A stretch of 64,000 bases of DNA from Bordetella genomosp. 13. Its GTDB lineage: Bacteria > Pseudomonadota > Gammaproteobacteria > Burkholderiales > Burkholderiaceae_B. Shown one piece after another: positions 32,841 to 41,933 of the stretch. The translations under genes and the position numbers were made by a program. Under the pieces are notes generated by a model. The model worked only from the letters and a program-made list of their open reading frames with translations. It was not told the DNA's origin and did not search any database. The DNA is taken from NCBI RefSeq assembly GCF_007679965.1, contig NZ_VEHL01000010.1, forward strand, positions 1-64,000, read 5' to 3'. Within the stretch, counting starts at the first letter, position 1, and each line of letters starts with the position of its first letter.

Positions 32841-33542
32841 GTGCGTGTCCTGATCATCGAGGACGAGGAAAAGACCTCTTCCTACATCCTTCGCGGCCTG
32901 GTCGAACAGGGCTATACGGTCGACACCGCCGCCAACGGCATCGACGGCCTGCATTACGCGCTGGAGTTCGACTACGACGCCATCGTGCTGGACCTGATGC
33001 TGCCAGGCATGAATGGCCATGCCGTGCTGGACAACCTGCGGCGCCGCAAGGCCACGCCGGTCATCATGCTGTCGGCGCGCGGCACCGTGAACGACCGCGT
33101 CGACGGCCTGCGCAAGGGCGCCGACGACTACCTGGCCAAGCCGTTCTCGTTCATCGAGCTGGTGGCCCGCCTGCAGGCGCTGACCCGCCGCCGCAGCGAT
33201 ACGCTGGAGGCCACGGTGCTGAACATCGACGACCTCTCCATCGACCTGCTGGCGCGCCGCGCGGTCCGGGCCGGCCAGCGCCTGGAGCTGACCGCCAAGG
33301 AGTTCTCGCTGCTGACCCTGCTGGCGCGCCGCCAGGGCGAGGTGCTGTCCAAGCTGATGATCGCCGAGCAGGTCTGGGACATGAACTTCGACAGCGACAT
33401 CAACGTCGTGGAAGTGGCCGTCAAGCGGCTGCGCGCCAAGGTCGACGCGCCGTATGGCAACAAGCTGCTGCACACCGTGCGCGGCATGGGCTACGTGCTG
33501 GAGGCGCGCGCGGCGGGGCTGCCCGCCGCCCTGCCCGCATGA
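32841..33542 (+). CDS. OmpR-family response regulator (heavy-metal type, CopR/CusR-like)
   Basis: A 233-residue regulator. The receiver (2-115) has the acidic pair E7-D8, phosphoacceptor D51 in LDLMLPG and lysine in LAKPFSF; the Trans_reg_C winged helix follows (LTAKEFSLLTLLARRQGE, VVEVAVKRLRAKVD). GTG at 32841 (MRVLIIEDEEKT) matches the family N-terminus and has AAAGG upstream, so it is preferred over an in-frame GTG at 32814. The stop overlaps the kinase ATG. The metal signal is inferred from family resemblance only; no efflux genes are adjacent. Confidence 0.9.
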   Translation: MRVLIIEDEEKTSSYILRGLVEQGYTVDTAANGIDGLHYALEFDYDAIVLDLMLPGMNGHAVLDNLRRRKATPVIMLSARGTVNDRVDGLRKGADDYLAKPFSFIELVARLQALTRRRSDTLEATVLNIDDLSIDLLARRAVRAGQRLELTAKEFSLLTLLARRQGEVLSKLMIAEQVWDMNFDSDINVVEVAVKRLRAKVDAPYGNKLLHTVRGMGYVLEARAAGLPAALPA

Positions 33543-34906
33543 TCCACCGCATCTCCATCGCCGGCCGCCTGGCGGCCATGATCGCCATCACCGGCGCGGT
33601 GGTGTTCGGCAGCGTCGCCATGCTGCTGTATCACGTGCTGGACGAGGCGGTGCGCAACCAGATCCGTGGCGAGCTCACGCTGCAGCACACCTTGCTGGAT
33701 CCCCTGCTGTCGTCCCGCGACAGCCTGGACGACTGGGGCGTGGTGCATACCAAGCTCAACGGCATGCAGGAGAACGGCCGCATCCGCTACTGGATCCTGT
33801 CCGACGACTCGCGCTGGCGGCACGGCGCGACGCCCAGGCTGCAGCAGGACGAGGCCCTGCGCGACGAGGTGGTGCAGACCATGCACGATTCGTCAGACCG
33901 CATCTGGTGCATGCTGTCGCGCACCATCGAGGCCCGCGGCCAGCGCCCGGACGTGCGCTTCGTGGTCGCGCTCGATTCCACCTCGTACCTGCACACCCGG
34001 GACCGCTTCATGTACATGATGCGGGTTGCCTGCGGAACGGGCATCCTGATGGTGGCCATCCTCGGCTACTGGATCACCAGGCTGGGCCTGTCTCCCGTGC
34101 GGCGCCTGAGCCGCCAGGCCAACGCGCTGCCGCCGCACGATCCCACGCAGCGGCTGGCCGTGGGCAACGCGCCCGCCGAAATCCGCGAGCTGGGCGTGTC
34201 GATCAACCATTCGCTCGAACGGCGCGAGGCGGCGTGGCGGCAGCTGGAAGGCTTCAACGCCGACGTGGCCCACGAACTGCGCACACCGCTGACCAACCTG
34301 ATCGGCCAGACCCAGGTGGCCCTGAGCCAACCGCGCCAGGCCGACGAACTCCAGGACCTGCTGGCGTCCAACCTGGAAGAGCTGGAACGCATGAGCGGCA
34401 TCGTCAACGACATGCTGTTCCTGTCCAGCGCCGAGAACGGCACCCGCGCGGCGGAGCTGAGCGACATCTCGCTGCGCGAGGAAGCGGAGAAGACGGTGGA
34501 ATACCTGGAGGATTCGTTCAGCGAGCGCCGGATGCAGGTGGTGCTGCGCGGCGATGCGCAGGTCTGCGCGGACCGCCGGCTGTTCCATCGCGCGCTGGCG
34601 AACCTGCTGTCCAACAGCGCGCGCTATGCGGATGCGCCGTCCACCGTCACCGTGGCCATCGCGCGGGACGGCGACCATGCCACGGTGCAGGTGTCGGACC
34701 ACGGCGACGCCATCCCGGCGGAGCAGCAGGCCCGGCTGTTCGAGCGCTTCTACCGCGCCGATGCCGCGCGCACCCGCAGCGGGGCGCATCACGGCCTGGG
34801 CCTGTCCATCGTGCGCGCCATCGCGCGCATGCACGGCGGCGACGTGTTCGTCAGCAGCGAGAACGGCGTCAATACGTTCGGGTTCCGGATGCTGCTGAAA
34901 CCGTAG
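33539..34906 (+). CDS. Sensor histidine kinase (heavy-metal type, CusS/CopS-like)
   Basis: A 455-residue inner-membrane kinase: helix 1 at about 9-31, periplasmic domain about 32-162, helix 2 at about 163-182, HAMP about 183-235, then HisKA with H245 in DVAHELRTPLT, N-box RALANLLSNSARYA, G1 DHGDAIP, F-box FERFYRAD and G2 GLGLSIVRAIA. G1 reads DHGDAIP rather than the usual D-x-G-x-G-I. It would phosphorylate D51 of the preceding regulator. The periplasmic domain lacks an obvious His/Met-rich metal site, so the signal is uncertain. Confidence 0.9.
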   Translation: MIHRISIAGRLAAMIAITGAVVFGSVAMLLYHVLDEAVRNQIRGELTLQHTLLDPLLSSRDSLDDWGVVHTKLNGMQENGRIRYWILSDDSRWRHGATPRLQQDEALRDEVVQTMHDSSDRIWCMLSRTIEARGQRPDVRFVVALDSTSYLHTRDRFMYMMRVACGTGILMVAILGYWITRLGLSPVRRLSRQANALPPHDPTQRLAVGNAPAEIRELGVSINHSLERREAAWRQLEGFNADVAHELRTPLTNLIGQTQVALSQPRQADELQDLLASNLEELERMSGIVNDMLFLSSAENGTRAAELSDISLREEAEKTVEYLEDSFSERRMQVVLRGDAQVCADRRLFHRALANLLSNSARYADAPSTVTVAIARDGDHATVQVSDHGDAIPAEQQARLFERFYRADAARTRSGAHHGLGLSIVRAIARMHGGDVFVSSENGVNTFGFRMLLKP

Positions 34907-35027
34907 GCGGGCGGGACGCCGCCGTATGCCGTGCGCGCCTCGCCCTGGCGCGGTGCCTCGGCGCGCGGTCGCGCCGGCGTCCAGGCCGTAATGGCCGCGA
35001 TGTGGATCCGCGGCTGGCCGGCAAGCC

Positions 35028-36443
35028 CTACGCCCCGTGCAGCGACCGGTACGTCAGGCACTCCTCGACGCCGAAGCGCCCGTTCTCGCGGCCCAGGCCG
35101 GAGTCGCGCCGTCCACCGAACGGCGTGGCCAGGTTCTGCGGGGCGCCGTTGATGATCACCTGCCCCGTCACCATCCGGCGCGCGAACGCCGTGGCGCGCT
35201 CGGCATCGGCGGACCACACGGCGCCGGACAGGCCATAGCGCGTCGAATTCGCCAGCGCCAGCGCCTGCTCGGGCGTGTCGTACGGCATCAGGGCCAACAC
35301 CGGGCCGAACGCCTCGTCCTGCGCGATCTCCAGGGCCGGCGACACGTCGGACAGCAGCGTCACGGGGCAATACCAGCCGCGCTCGAAGCCCGTCGCCCTG
35401 CCCGGCCCGCCCGCGACTAGCCGCGCGCCCTGCTGCAGGGCCTGCTCGACCATGTCGCCGATGCGCAGGAATTGGCGCTGGTTGGCCACCGGGCCCAGGC
35501 GCGTGGCCGGGTCCATCGGGTCGCCCAGCGGCCAGTCCGCGAGCAGGCCCAGCAGCCGTTCCTCGACCTCGGCCAGCTTCGCGCGCGGCACGATCAGGCG
35601 CGACTGGCTGACGCAGGCCTGGCCCGAGTTGGCCAGGGCCATGCGCAGCGACACGCCCACCGCCGCGTCCAGGTCGGCATCGGGCAGCAGCACCGACGCC
35701 GACTTGCCGCCCAGTTCCAGCGTGACGCGCTTGAGATGCTGCCCGGCCTCGGCCATGACCGAACGCCCCACCGCCGTGCTGCCGGTGAAGCTGACCTGGT
35801 CGATGCCCGGATGGGCGACCAGCGCGCGGCCCAGCGGCGCCCCGCCCCACACCAGGTTCACGACGCCGGCGGGCAGCTGCGCTTCATGGCAGGCTTCGAT
35901 GAACAGCCAGGCCGCGCCGGGCGCGAACTCGCTGGGCTTGAGCACGGTGGCGCAGCCCGCCGCGATGGCCGCCGCCACCTTGGCCACGATCTGGTGCAAC
36001 GGAAAATTCCAGGGCGTGATGGCGGCGATCACGCCGACCGGCACGCGCTCGACCAGGCCATTGCCGATGCGCTCCTGCCACACGATCTCGTCCAGCGCGG
36101 CACGGGCGAACGCCAGGCCCTTCAGGGCCATGGGCACCTGCATGGCCTCGCCCAGCCACACGGGGCAGCCCATCTCGCGCGCCAGGCTGTCGACGATCCG
36201 CCCGGAACGCTTCTGCAAGGCCTCGCCCAGCCGGTCCAGCGCGGCGCGCCGCTCGTCCAGCGTGGAAACGCCCCACGACGACCGCCCGCGCACGGCGCTC
36301 TGCACCGCGCGCTCCAGGTTGGCGGCCGAGCACTCGCGCACCTGCGCCTGTACCGCTTCGGTGGCGGGATTCCGCACCGCCAGGAACTGCTCGCCCTCGC
36401 AGGGCAGCATGGCGCCGTCGGCGTAATAGGCGTCGTAGCGCAT
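35028..36443 (-). CDS. NAD(P)-dependent aldehyde dehydrogenase
   Basis: A 471-residue ALDH-superfamily enzyme with N146 (TPWNFPLHQ), E243 (LELGGKS) and nucleophile C277 (NSGQACVSQSR), all intact. It oxidises an aldehyde to the acid. The start shares one base with the decarboxylase stop (TGATG), so it directly follows a thiamine-diphosphate decarboxylase, whose aldehyde product it can oxidise; a benzaldehyde- or arylacetaldehyde-type substrate is possible. It is the last gene of the operon 41642-35028. Confidence 0.92.
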   Translation of the reverse strand: MRYDAYYADGAMLPCEGEQFLAVRNPATEAVQAQVRECSAANLERAVQSAVRGRSSWGVSTLDERRAALDRLGEALQKRSGRIVDSLAREMGCPVWLGEAMQVPMALKGLAFARAALDEIVWQERIGNGLVERVPVGVIAAITPWNFPLHQIVAKVAAAIAAGCATVLKPSEFAPGAAWLFIEACHEAQLPAGVVNLVWGGAPLGRALVAHPGIDQVSFTGSTAVGRSVMAEAGQHLKRVTLELGGKSASVLLPDADLDAAVGVSLRMALANSGQACVSQSRLIVPRAKLAEVEERLLGLLADWPLGDPMDPATRLGPVANQRQFLRIGDMVEQALQQGARLVAGGPGRATGFERGWYCPVTLLSDVSPALEIAQDEAFGPVLALMPYDTPEQALALANSTRYGLSGAVWSADAERATAFARRMVTGQVIINGAPQNLATPFGGRRDSGLGRENGRFGVEECLTYRSLHGA

Positions 36444-38122
36444 CAGAGGACTCCGTCCAATGGGTTCGCCGGCGCGGCCGGTCCCGTCATGCCCGGCATG
36501 GGCTGCAGCCGCAGCAGATGCCAGGGGCTGGGCACCACGCCGATCTTCACTTCGATCATCACCGGACCGCCCGCTTCCATCGACTGCCGCACCGCCGCGC
36601 CCAGGGCCTCCGGCGTCTCGACCCGTTCGAACGGCACGCCGAATGCCTGCGCCAGCAGGCGGAAATCGGGATTGCTCAGCTCCACCGCGACCTCGGCGCC
36701 GAACGCGCGGCGCTGGATGGCGCGCACGTTGCCGTAGTGGCCGTCATTGAAGACGACCAGCGTCACCGGCAGGTCGTAGCGCCGGGCGGTTGCCAGTTCC
36801 TGCAGGTTCCAGCCGAAGCCGCCGTCGCCCGTGATGGAGACCACGCGCCGGCCGCCGCCGCCCACCGCGGCGCCCAGCGCCACCGGGAAGCCATAGCCCA
36901 GCGTGCCCTGGTAGCCGGGGCCGATGTAGGTATGGGGCGCGTAGACGGGAAAGGCGATGCGGGCCAGGTAGCCGACCTGCGTCAACTCGTTCACGAAGAT
37001 CGCATCGTCGGGCATGGCCTCGCGCAGCGCCTTCACGTACTGCGATTGCGGCGCGATCGCATCGATCTGGTCCTGCGCCCAGCGCTTGACGGCCAGGGCG
37101 TCTGCTTCCTTCAGCACGGTGCGGGACCTGAGCCGCTCGGCCAGGCGCGGCAGTTCCCGCGCGGCGTCGCCGATGAGTGCGACGTCGGGCATGCGCGGCG
37201 GCGTGACGTCGGCGGGATCGATGTTCAGGTACACGTAGCGCAGGCCCGGTGCCGTGGGCCATGAGGCGGTGGGCGTCATGGCGTCGATGAAGCGGCTGCC
37301 CACCACCAGGATCAGGTCGGCATGCTGGAACACGGCGCGGCCCGCCAGCGAGTTCATCGACAGCGGATGGCGGTCGCCCAGCGCGCCGCGGCCGTTGTCG
37401 CTGGCCACGACCGGCGCGCCGATCTTCTCGGCCAGCGCGCGCAGGCCCGCCGCACCCGCGGGATTGTTCACGCCGCCGCCGGCATAGATCACCGGGAACG
37501 CGGCCGCGTCGATCAGCGCGGCCGCGGCATGCAGCAGCGCGTCGTCCACGGCGGGCACGGCCTGCGGCGCGGCCTGGCCGCCGGCGCCCGCCTGCTGCTC
37601 GATGCTTGCCTGAAGGAAGTCGTGCGGAACCTCCACCCCCACCGGGCGCGGCCGGCCATGGTCCAGCTGCGCGAAGGCCAGGTCCATGGTGGCAGCGATG
37701 CGCTCGGCGCACGGCACGACGGCGTTCCACTTGGTCAACCCGGCCACGAAGCCGGTCTGGTCCTTGATCTCGTGCAGCAGCCCGTAGCCCTTGCCGACGC
37801 CCTGGGAGTGGATCTGCGGCGTGACGAACAGCACCTTCGAGTTCGACGCATACGCGGTCGCCAGGCCGGCGCCCGTGTTCAGGGCGCCCGGGCCCGGCAC
37901 CACCATGGCCGCGCCCACGCGGCCCGAGGCGCGGTAGTAGCCATCGGCCATGTAGGTGGTGGCCTGCTCGTGGCGCGGCACGTACAGCCGGATCTCGCCG
38001 GCGCGCTGGCGCAGGGCATCGACCGCCCAGTCCAGCTGGATGCCGGGGATCAGGAACAGGTCCTCGATGCCATGGCCGATGAGATTCGCCGCCAGGGCCT
38101 GTCCGCCCGTCGTTGTCGTCAT
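36443..38122 (-). CDS. Thiamine-diphosphate-dependent 2-oxo acid decarboxylase / acetolactate-synthase-like enzyme
   Basis: A 559-residue ThDP enzyme with three domains: N-terminal PYR domain with catalytic E52 (RHEQATTYMADGYYR), central domain about 190-330, and the C-terminal PP domain with the cofactor motif GDGGFGWNLQELATARRYDL. It lacks the FAD-site pattern of true AHAS as far as I can judge. With aminotransferase, hydroxyacid oxidase and aldehyde dehydrogenase in the same operon, non-oxidative decarboxylation of a 2-oxo acid (benzoylformate or arylpyruvate type) is the best guess. Sequence alone does not fix the substrate. Confidence 0.82.
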   Translation of the reverse strand: MTTTTGGQALAANLIGHGIEDLFLIPGIQLDWAVDALRQRAGEIRLYVPRHEQATTYMADGYYRASGRVGAAMVVPGPGALNTGAGLATAYASNSKVLFVTPQIHSQGVGKGYGLLHEIKDQTGFVAGLTKWNAVVPCAERIAATMDLAFAQLDHGRPRPVGVEVPHDFLQASIEQQAGAGGQAAPQAVPAVDDALLHAAAALIDAAAFPVIYAGGGVNNPAGAAGLRALAEKIGAPVVASDNGRGALGDRHPLSMNSLAGRAVFQHADLILVVGSRFIDAMTPTASWPTAPGLRYVYLNIDPADVTPPRMPDVALIGDAARELPRLAERLRSRTVLKEADALAVKRWAQDQIDAIAPQSQYVKALREAMPDDAIFVNELTQVGYLARIAFPVYAPHTYIGPGYQGTLGYGFPVALGAAVGGGGRRVVSITGDGGFGWNLQELATARRYDLPVTLVVFNDGHYGNVRAIQRRAFGAEVAVELSNPDFRLLAQAFGVPFERVETPEALGAAVRQSMEAGGPVMIEVKIGVVPSPWHLLRLQPMPGMTGPAAPANPLDGVL

Positions 38123-38153
38123 TGTCTACTCCTGGTTCTTCCGAAACCGATGT

Positions 38154-39488
38154 TCATCCGCGCAGATCGAAGATCCGGCCGGGATTGAGAATGTTCCTGG
38201 GATCGAGCGCCTGCTTGATCGCCTTCATGGCGGCCACGTCGGCCGGCGCGCGCGCGCGGCCCAGCATGGCCTTCTTCTTGCGTCCCACGCCGTGTTCGGC
38301 CGTGACCGTGGTGGTGTAGTCGGGCAGCACGTCGTACAGCGCCGCCTCGACCTGCCGGCGCACCTCGTCGGTGGGACAGGGCCCGATGCACGCATGCATG
38401 TTGCCGTCGCCGGCATGGCCGAAGAAATAGGCCCGAACCGGCAGGCCGGCAGCGGCCAGATTGGCGCGGGCGGCCGCCACGAAGGCGTCGTAGTGTTCGG
38501 CCGGCATGCCCAGGTCGAAGCCGGCGTACGGCCGGATGCCGGCCTGGATCTCGCCCACGGATTCGCGGATGGCCCACAGCGACCGCGCGTCGCGGCCCGA
38601 GCTGGCCAGCACCACGTCGTGCACCAGTCCGTCCTCGCACGCCCGCGACAGCACGCGCTCCAGCAGGCCGGCCAGCGCAGCCTCGTCGTTGCCCTCGACC
38701 TCGACCAGTACCGCGCGCCGGTCCGCGAACCCGGCGGGCAGCGCGCGGGCCGAGGCGTTCACCGCCATGGCGGCGGCCACGTACTCGGGCCACATGACCT
38801 CGAACGCGGACAGTGTCTCGGCCAGGCCGACGCGGCAGTGACGCAGCAGGTCGCCGATGGGCACCTGAGCGGGCAGCGCCAGCAAGGCGGCCAGCCGCAC
38901 GGCGGGCGTGGGCGTCAGGCGCAGCGCCAGCGTGGTGATCACGCCCAGCGTGCCCTCGCTGCCCACCAGCAGCTGCGTCAGGGAATAGCCCGCGTTGTTC
39001 TTGGCGAGTTGATTGGGCGGACCGATGACCGAACCGTCGGCCAGCACGGCCTCCAGCCCCAGCACCAGGTTGCGCGTGTTGCCGTATTTGATGACCCGGC
39101 AGCCGCCCGCATTGGTGGCGGCATTGCCGCCCAGCTGGCACGAGCCGCGCGAGCCCAGGTCCAGCGGAAACGACCAGCCCTCCGCCTCGACCAGCGCCTG
39201 CAGCTCGGCCAGCACCATGCCGGCTTCCACCACGATGACGCCGGCCCGGCGATCGAAGCTGACCACCTGGCGCAGGTCTTCCAGGGACAGCACGTGCTCG
39301 CCGTCCGCGGGCGCCGCGCCGCCCGACACGCCCGTGCGCCCGCCCTGCACCGCGATGGGCGTGCCCGTGGCCTGGTGCGCCTTCACCCATTCGGCCAGCG
39401 CCTGGACCGTTCCGGGCCGGTACACGGCGGCCGGGGTGCCGTAGCGCGTGCCGGTCCAGTCGTGCAGGTAGCGGGGTTCTATCGTCAT
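38154..39488 (-). CDS. FAD-linked 2-hydroxyacid oxidase (GlcD / D-lactate dehydrogenase family)
   Basis: A 444-residue flavoprotein of the vanillyl-alcohol-oxidase fold. The FAD domain has VQGGRTGVSGGAAP (about 46-59), LGSRGSCQLGGNAATNAGG (about 111-129) and LLVGSEGTLGVIT; the cap/C-terminal domain has FFGHAGDGNMHAC and TAEHGVGRKKK, both with conserved histidines for the hydroxyacid. It would oxidise a D-2-hydroxy acid such as D-mandelate, D-lactate or an aryl lactate to the 2-oxo acid used by the downstream decarboxylase. The ATG at 39488 is the first that keeps the normal N-terminus. Confidence 0.9.
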   Translation of the reverse strand: MTIEPRYLHDWTGTRYGTPAAVYRPGTVQALAEWVKAHQATGTPIAVQGGRTGVSGGAAPADGEHVLSLEDLRQVVSFDRRAGVIVVEAGMVLAELQALVEAEGWSFPLDLGSRGSCQLGGNAATNAGGCRVIKYGNTRNLVLGLEAVLADGSVIGPPNQLAKNNAGYSLTQLLVGSEGTLGVITTLALRLTPTPAVRLAALLALPAQVPIGDLLRHCRVGLAETLSAFEVMWPEYVAAAMAVNASARALPAGFADRRAVLVEVEGNDEAALAGLLERVLSRACEDGLVHDVVLASSGRDARSLWAIRESVGEIQAGIRPYAGFDLGMPAEHYDAFVAAARANLAAAGLPVRAYFFGHAGDGNMHACIGPCPTDEVRRQVEAALYDVLPDYTTTVTAEHGVGRKKKAMLGRARAPADVAAMKAIKQALDPRNILNPGRIFDLRG

Positions 39489-39517
39489 GCCGTCTCCTCG
39501 GTCAGCGTGCGCGGCGT

Positions 39518-40630
39518 TCAGGCCGGCGCGGGCGCCTTCAGTTCCGCCCGCATCGCGTCCAGCAACCGTGCATTGTTCTGCGCGGATCCCACGGACACGC
39601 GCAGCCACGCCGGCAATCCGTAGCCGCCCACCGGCCGCACGATCAGGCCGTGCTGCTCCAGCCGCCCGGCCAGCGCGGCACCGTCGCCCACCCGGACCAG
39701 CACGAAGTTGGCGTACGAGCGCAGGTAGCGCAGCCCCAGCGCGTCGAACCCGGCATACAGCTGCTCGCGGCCCTGCGCATTGACGCGCACTGTCTGCTGC
39801 AGGAACTGGCGGTCGGCCAGCGCCGCGATGGCGGCAGCCTGCGCCACCGACGTGACCGAGAACGGCGCGCGAAGGCGCCGCAGCATGGCCGCGACCTCGG
39901 CCTGGGCCACGCCGTAGCCCACCCGCAGGCAGGCCAGGCCGTACGCCTTGGAGAACGTGCGCGTGACGATGACGTTCGGGTGCTGGCGCACGAACTCCAG
40001 CGAATCGGGCCCTTCCTGGTCGGGCAGGTATTCGAAGTACGCCTCGTCCAGCACCACCACGACGTGGCTCGGCACCCGGCCCAGGAAGCCGGCAAGCTGG
40101 GCCTGCGGCACGCGCGTGCCGGTGGGATTGCCGGGATTGGCCAGGTAGACCACGGCCGTGTCGGGCCGGATGGCCGCCAGCAGCGCCTGCGTGTCCACCG
40201 TGTAGTCCGGCGACGGCACCTCGATGCCCTCGGCGCCCACGCGCTGCACGGCATTGACGAAGGCCTGGAACGAGTACTGGGTGTATACCGCCGAGCGGCC
40301 CGGGGCCAGGAAAGCCGCGGCCACCATGGCCAGCAGGCTTTCCGAGCCCGCGCCGACCACGACCTGCTGGGGCGGCACGCGCAAGGTCGAGGCCAGCGAC
40401 TGCACCAGCGCGGTCGCGTCGTTGTCGGGATACAGCGACAGGTCGATGGCCGCGCTGCGCGCCGCCGCCGTGGCCAGCGGACTGGCGCCCAACGGGTTTT
40501 CGTTGGACGCCAGCTTGGCGATGCGATCCACCGGCATGGCCAGGCGGCGGGCCAGGTCTTCGATGGGCAGGCCCGGCACATAAGCCTTCAGGCCGGCGAT
40601 GTGGCCAGGAACATTCGGGGAGTAAGTCAT
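39518..40630 (-). CDS. hisC: Histidinol-phosphate/aromatic aminotransferase family (PLP, fold type I)
   Basis: A 370-residue class I/II aminotransferase with SNENPLG (42-48), GAGSESLL (93-100), NPGNPTG (165-171), D195 and the PLP lysine K228 in RTFSKAYGL. The family includes HisC and aromatic amino acid aminotransferases. No other his gene is nearby; the operon partners act on 2-oxo acids, so a catabolic role (amino acid to aryl-2-oxo acid) is more likely than histidine synthesis. The symbol reflects the family name only. Confidence 0.82.
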   Translation of the reverse strand: MTYSPNVPGHIAGLKAYVPGLPIEDLARRLAMPVDRIAKLASNENPLGASPLATAAARSAAIDLSLYPDNDATALVQSLASTLRVPPQQVVVGAGSESLLAMVAAAFLAPGRSAVYTQYSFQAFVNAVQRVGAEGIEVPSPDYTVDTQALLAAIRPDTAVVYLANPGNPTGTRVPQAQLAGFLGRVPSHVVVVLDEAYFEYLPDQEGPDSLEFVRQHPNVIVTRTFSKAYGLACLRVGYGVAQAEVAAMLRRLRAPFSVTSVAQAAAIAALADRQFLQQTVRVNAQGREQLYAGFDALGLRYLRSYANFVLVRVGDGAALAGRLEQHGLIVRPVGGYGLPAWLRVSVGSAQNNARLLDAMRAELKAPAPA

Positions 40631-40643
40631 CGTTTGCCTGCCG

Positions 40644-41642
40644 TTATTCAGGGGTGAAGCCGGATTCCTTGATGATCGGGGACCACATGGCCAGCTCGTC
40701 GTCCAGCGTCTTGCGCAGGTCGTCGCGCGACAGGTAGGCGGTCCGCAGCACCAGGTCGTTCAGGCGCTTGGCGACGTCGGGGCTGGCGAGCACCTTGCGG
40801 AAGGCCTCGTCGTAGCGCGCCACCAGCTCGGGCGGCGTATGCACCGGCGCATAGGCGGCGAACCAGCCCGACACGTCCAGGCCCGGGACGCCCTGCTCCT
40901 GCAGCGTGGGGATGTCGGGAGTCAGCGGATAGCGCTGCGGGCTGAAGATGCCGATGATGTGCAGCTTGCCGGTGCGCGACTGCTCGTAGTGGTCCACCAG
41001 CGTGTCGACGCCGGCGATCACGTGACCGCCCAGCAGGTTGGTGACCAGCGGCGCGCCGCCCGCGAACGGCACGTGCGTCCAGCTGATGCCGGCATTCCTG
41101 GCATACAGCAGGCCCGAGAAATGGGCCATGCCGCCCGCGCCCGGCGAACCGTAGTTGGCCTGGCCGGGATGCTGCTTGAGCCATTGCGCCAGGTCGGCCG
41201 GCGTCTTGATGCCGGCATTGGCCGCCACCGACAGCGCGAAGGGATAGGACACCAGCCGCGCGACCGGCGCGAAGTCGCGGCGCATGTCGTAGTTCAGCTT
41301 GCCCTCGTACACCAGCGTGGCCAGCGTGGTGACCGCGTTGGGCACGATCATCAGGTAGCTGCCGTCCGCGCGGGCGGACTTGGCGTAGGCCGCCGCGATG
41401 CGCCCGCCCGCGCCGGCGCGGTTTTCCACGACGACGTTGGCGCCCAGTTCCTTGGCCAGCGGCTGCGCCAGCAGGCGCGCCACGATGTCGACGCTGCCGC
41501 CGGGCGGGTAGCCCACGATCAGGTTGATGGTCTGGGGCACGTCGGCGGCCGTGGCACCGGCCAGCGGCACCGCGGCGGCCAGGCTGGCGCAGGCCGCCAG
41601 GAACCAGGCGCGGCACAGCCGCGCGAAAATGGAATTCTGCAT
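40644..41642 (-). CDS. Bug-family (TctC) tripartite tricarboxylate receptor
   Basis: A 332-residue periplasmic receptor with a Sec signal (ARLCRAWFLAACASLAAAV..., cleavage near ATAADV). Bug features are INLIVGYPPGGSVDIVARLL, VVVENRAGAGGRIAA, ARADGSYLMIVP and ANYGSPGAGGMAHFSG. It is the first gene of the leftward operon, 13 nt before the aminotransferase gene, and is divergent from a LysR gene. It should bind the acid metabolised by the operon. Confidence 0.92.
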   Translation of the reverse strand: MQNSIFARLCRAWFLAACASLAAAVPLAGATAADVPQTINLIVGYPPGGSVDIVARLLAQPLAKELGANVVVENRAGAGGRIAAAYAKSARADGSYLMIVPNAVTTLATLVYEGKLNYDMRRDFAPVARLVSYPFALSVAANAGIKTPADLAQWLKQHPGQANYGSPGAGGMAHFSGLLYARNAGISWTHVPFAGGAPLVTNLLGGHVIAGVDTLVDHYEQSRTGKLHIIGIFSPQRYPLTPDIPTLQEQGVPGLDVSGWFAAYAPVHTPPELVARYDEAFRKVLASPDVAKRLNDLVLRTAYLSRDDLRKTLDDELAMWSPIIKESGFTPE

Positions 41643-41933
41643 GTCGGTTTTTCCCTTGGGCGTTTCTTCGTTGGACGACTTGGATGGGCAAGTTCGGCGG
41701 CTATCTTCCCGATCCGGCCCGATACCGGTCAACGCATCCGGACGCATCGCGATCACCTGCGGCAATCGCATGGGCCGCGGCGTCGGGCTTCGCGACGCTG
41801 GAACCTAGCGATTTCCCTAGTGCCGCGCCGAGCCCTGCGGCAAGGCGCCGCCGTATCATTGCCAGGCGGCGTCCACGCCGATTCCGGGCCGCGCATCCGG
41901 CCGGCCTCACGGCGAGGGTTCTTCACTTTGGGC

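Noticed and set aside
36443..38122. Firm call as benzoylformate decarboxylase (mdlC)
   Set aside because: The gene context suggests it, but the sequence is closer in feel to the broad acetolactate-synthase-like group and I cannot run an alignment.
39518..40630. Histidine biosynthesis gene
   Set aside because: No other his genes are near and the operon is catabolic; family name kept, biosynthetic role not supported.
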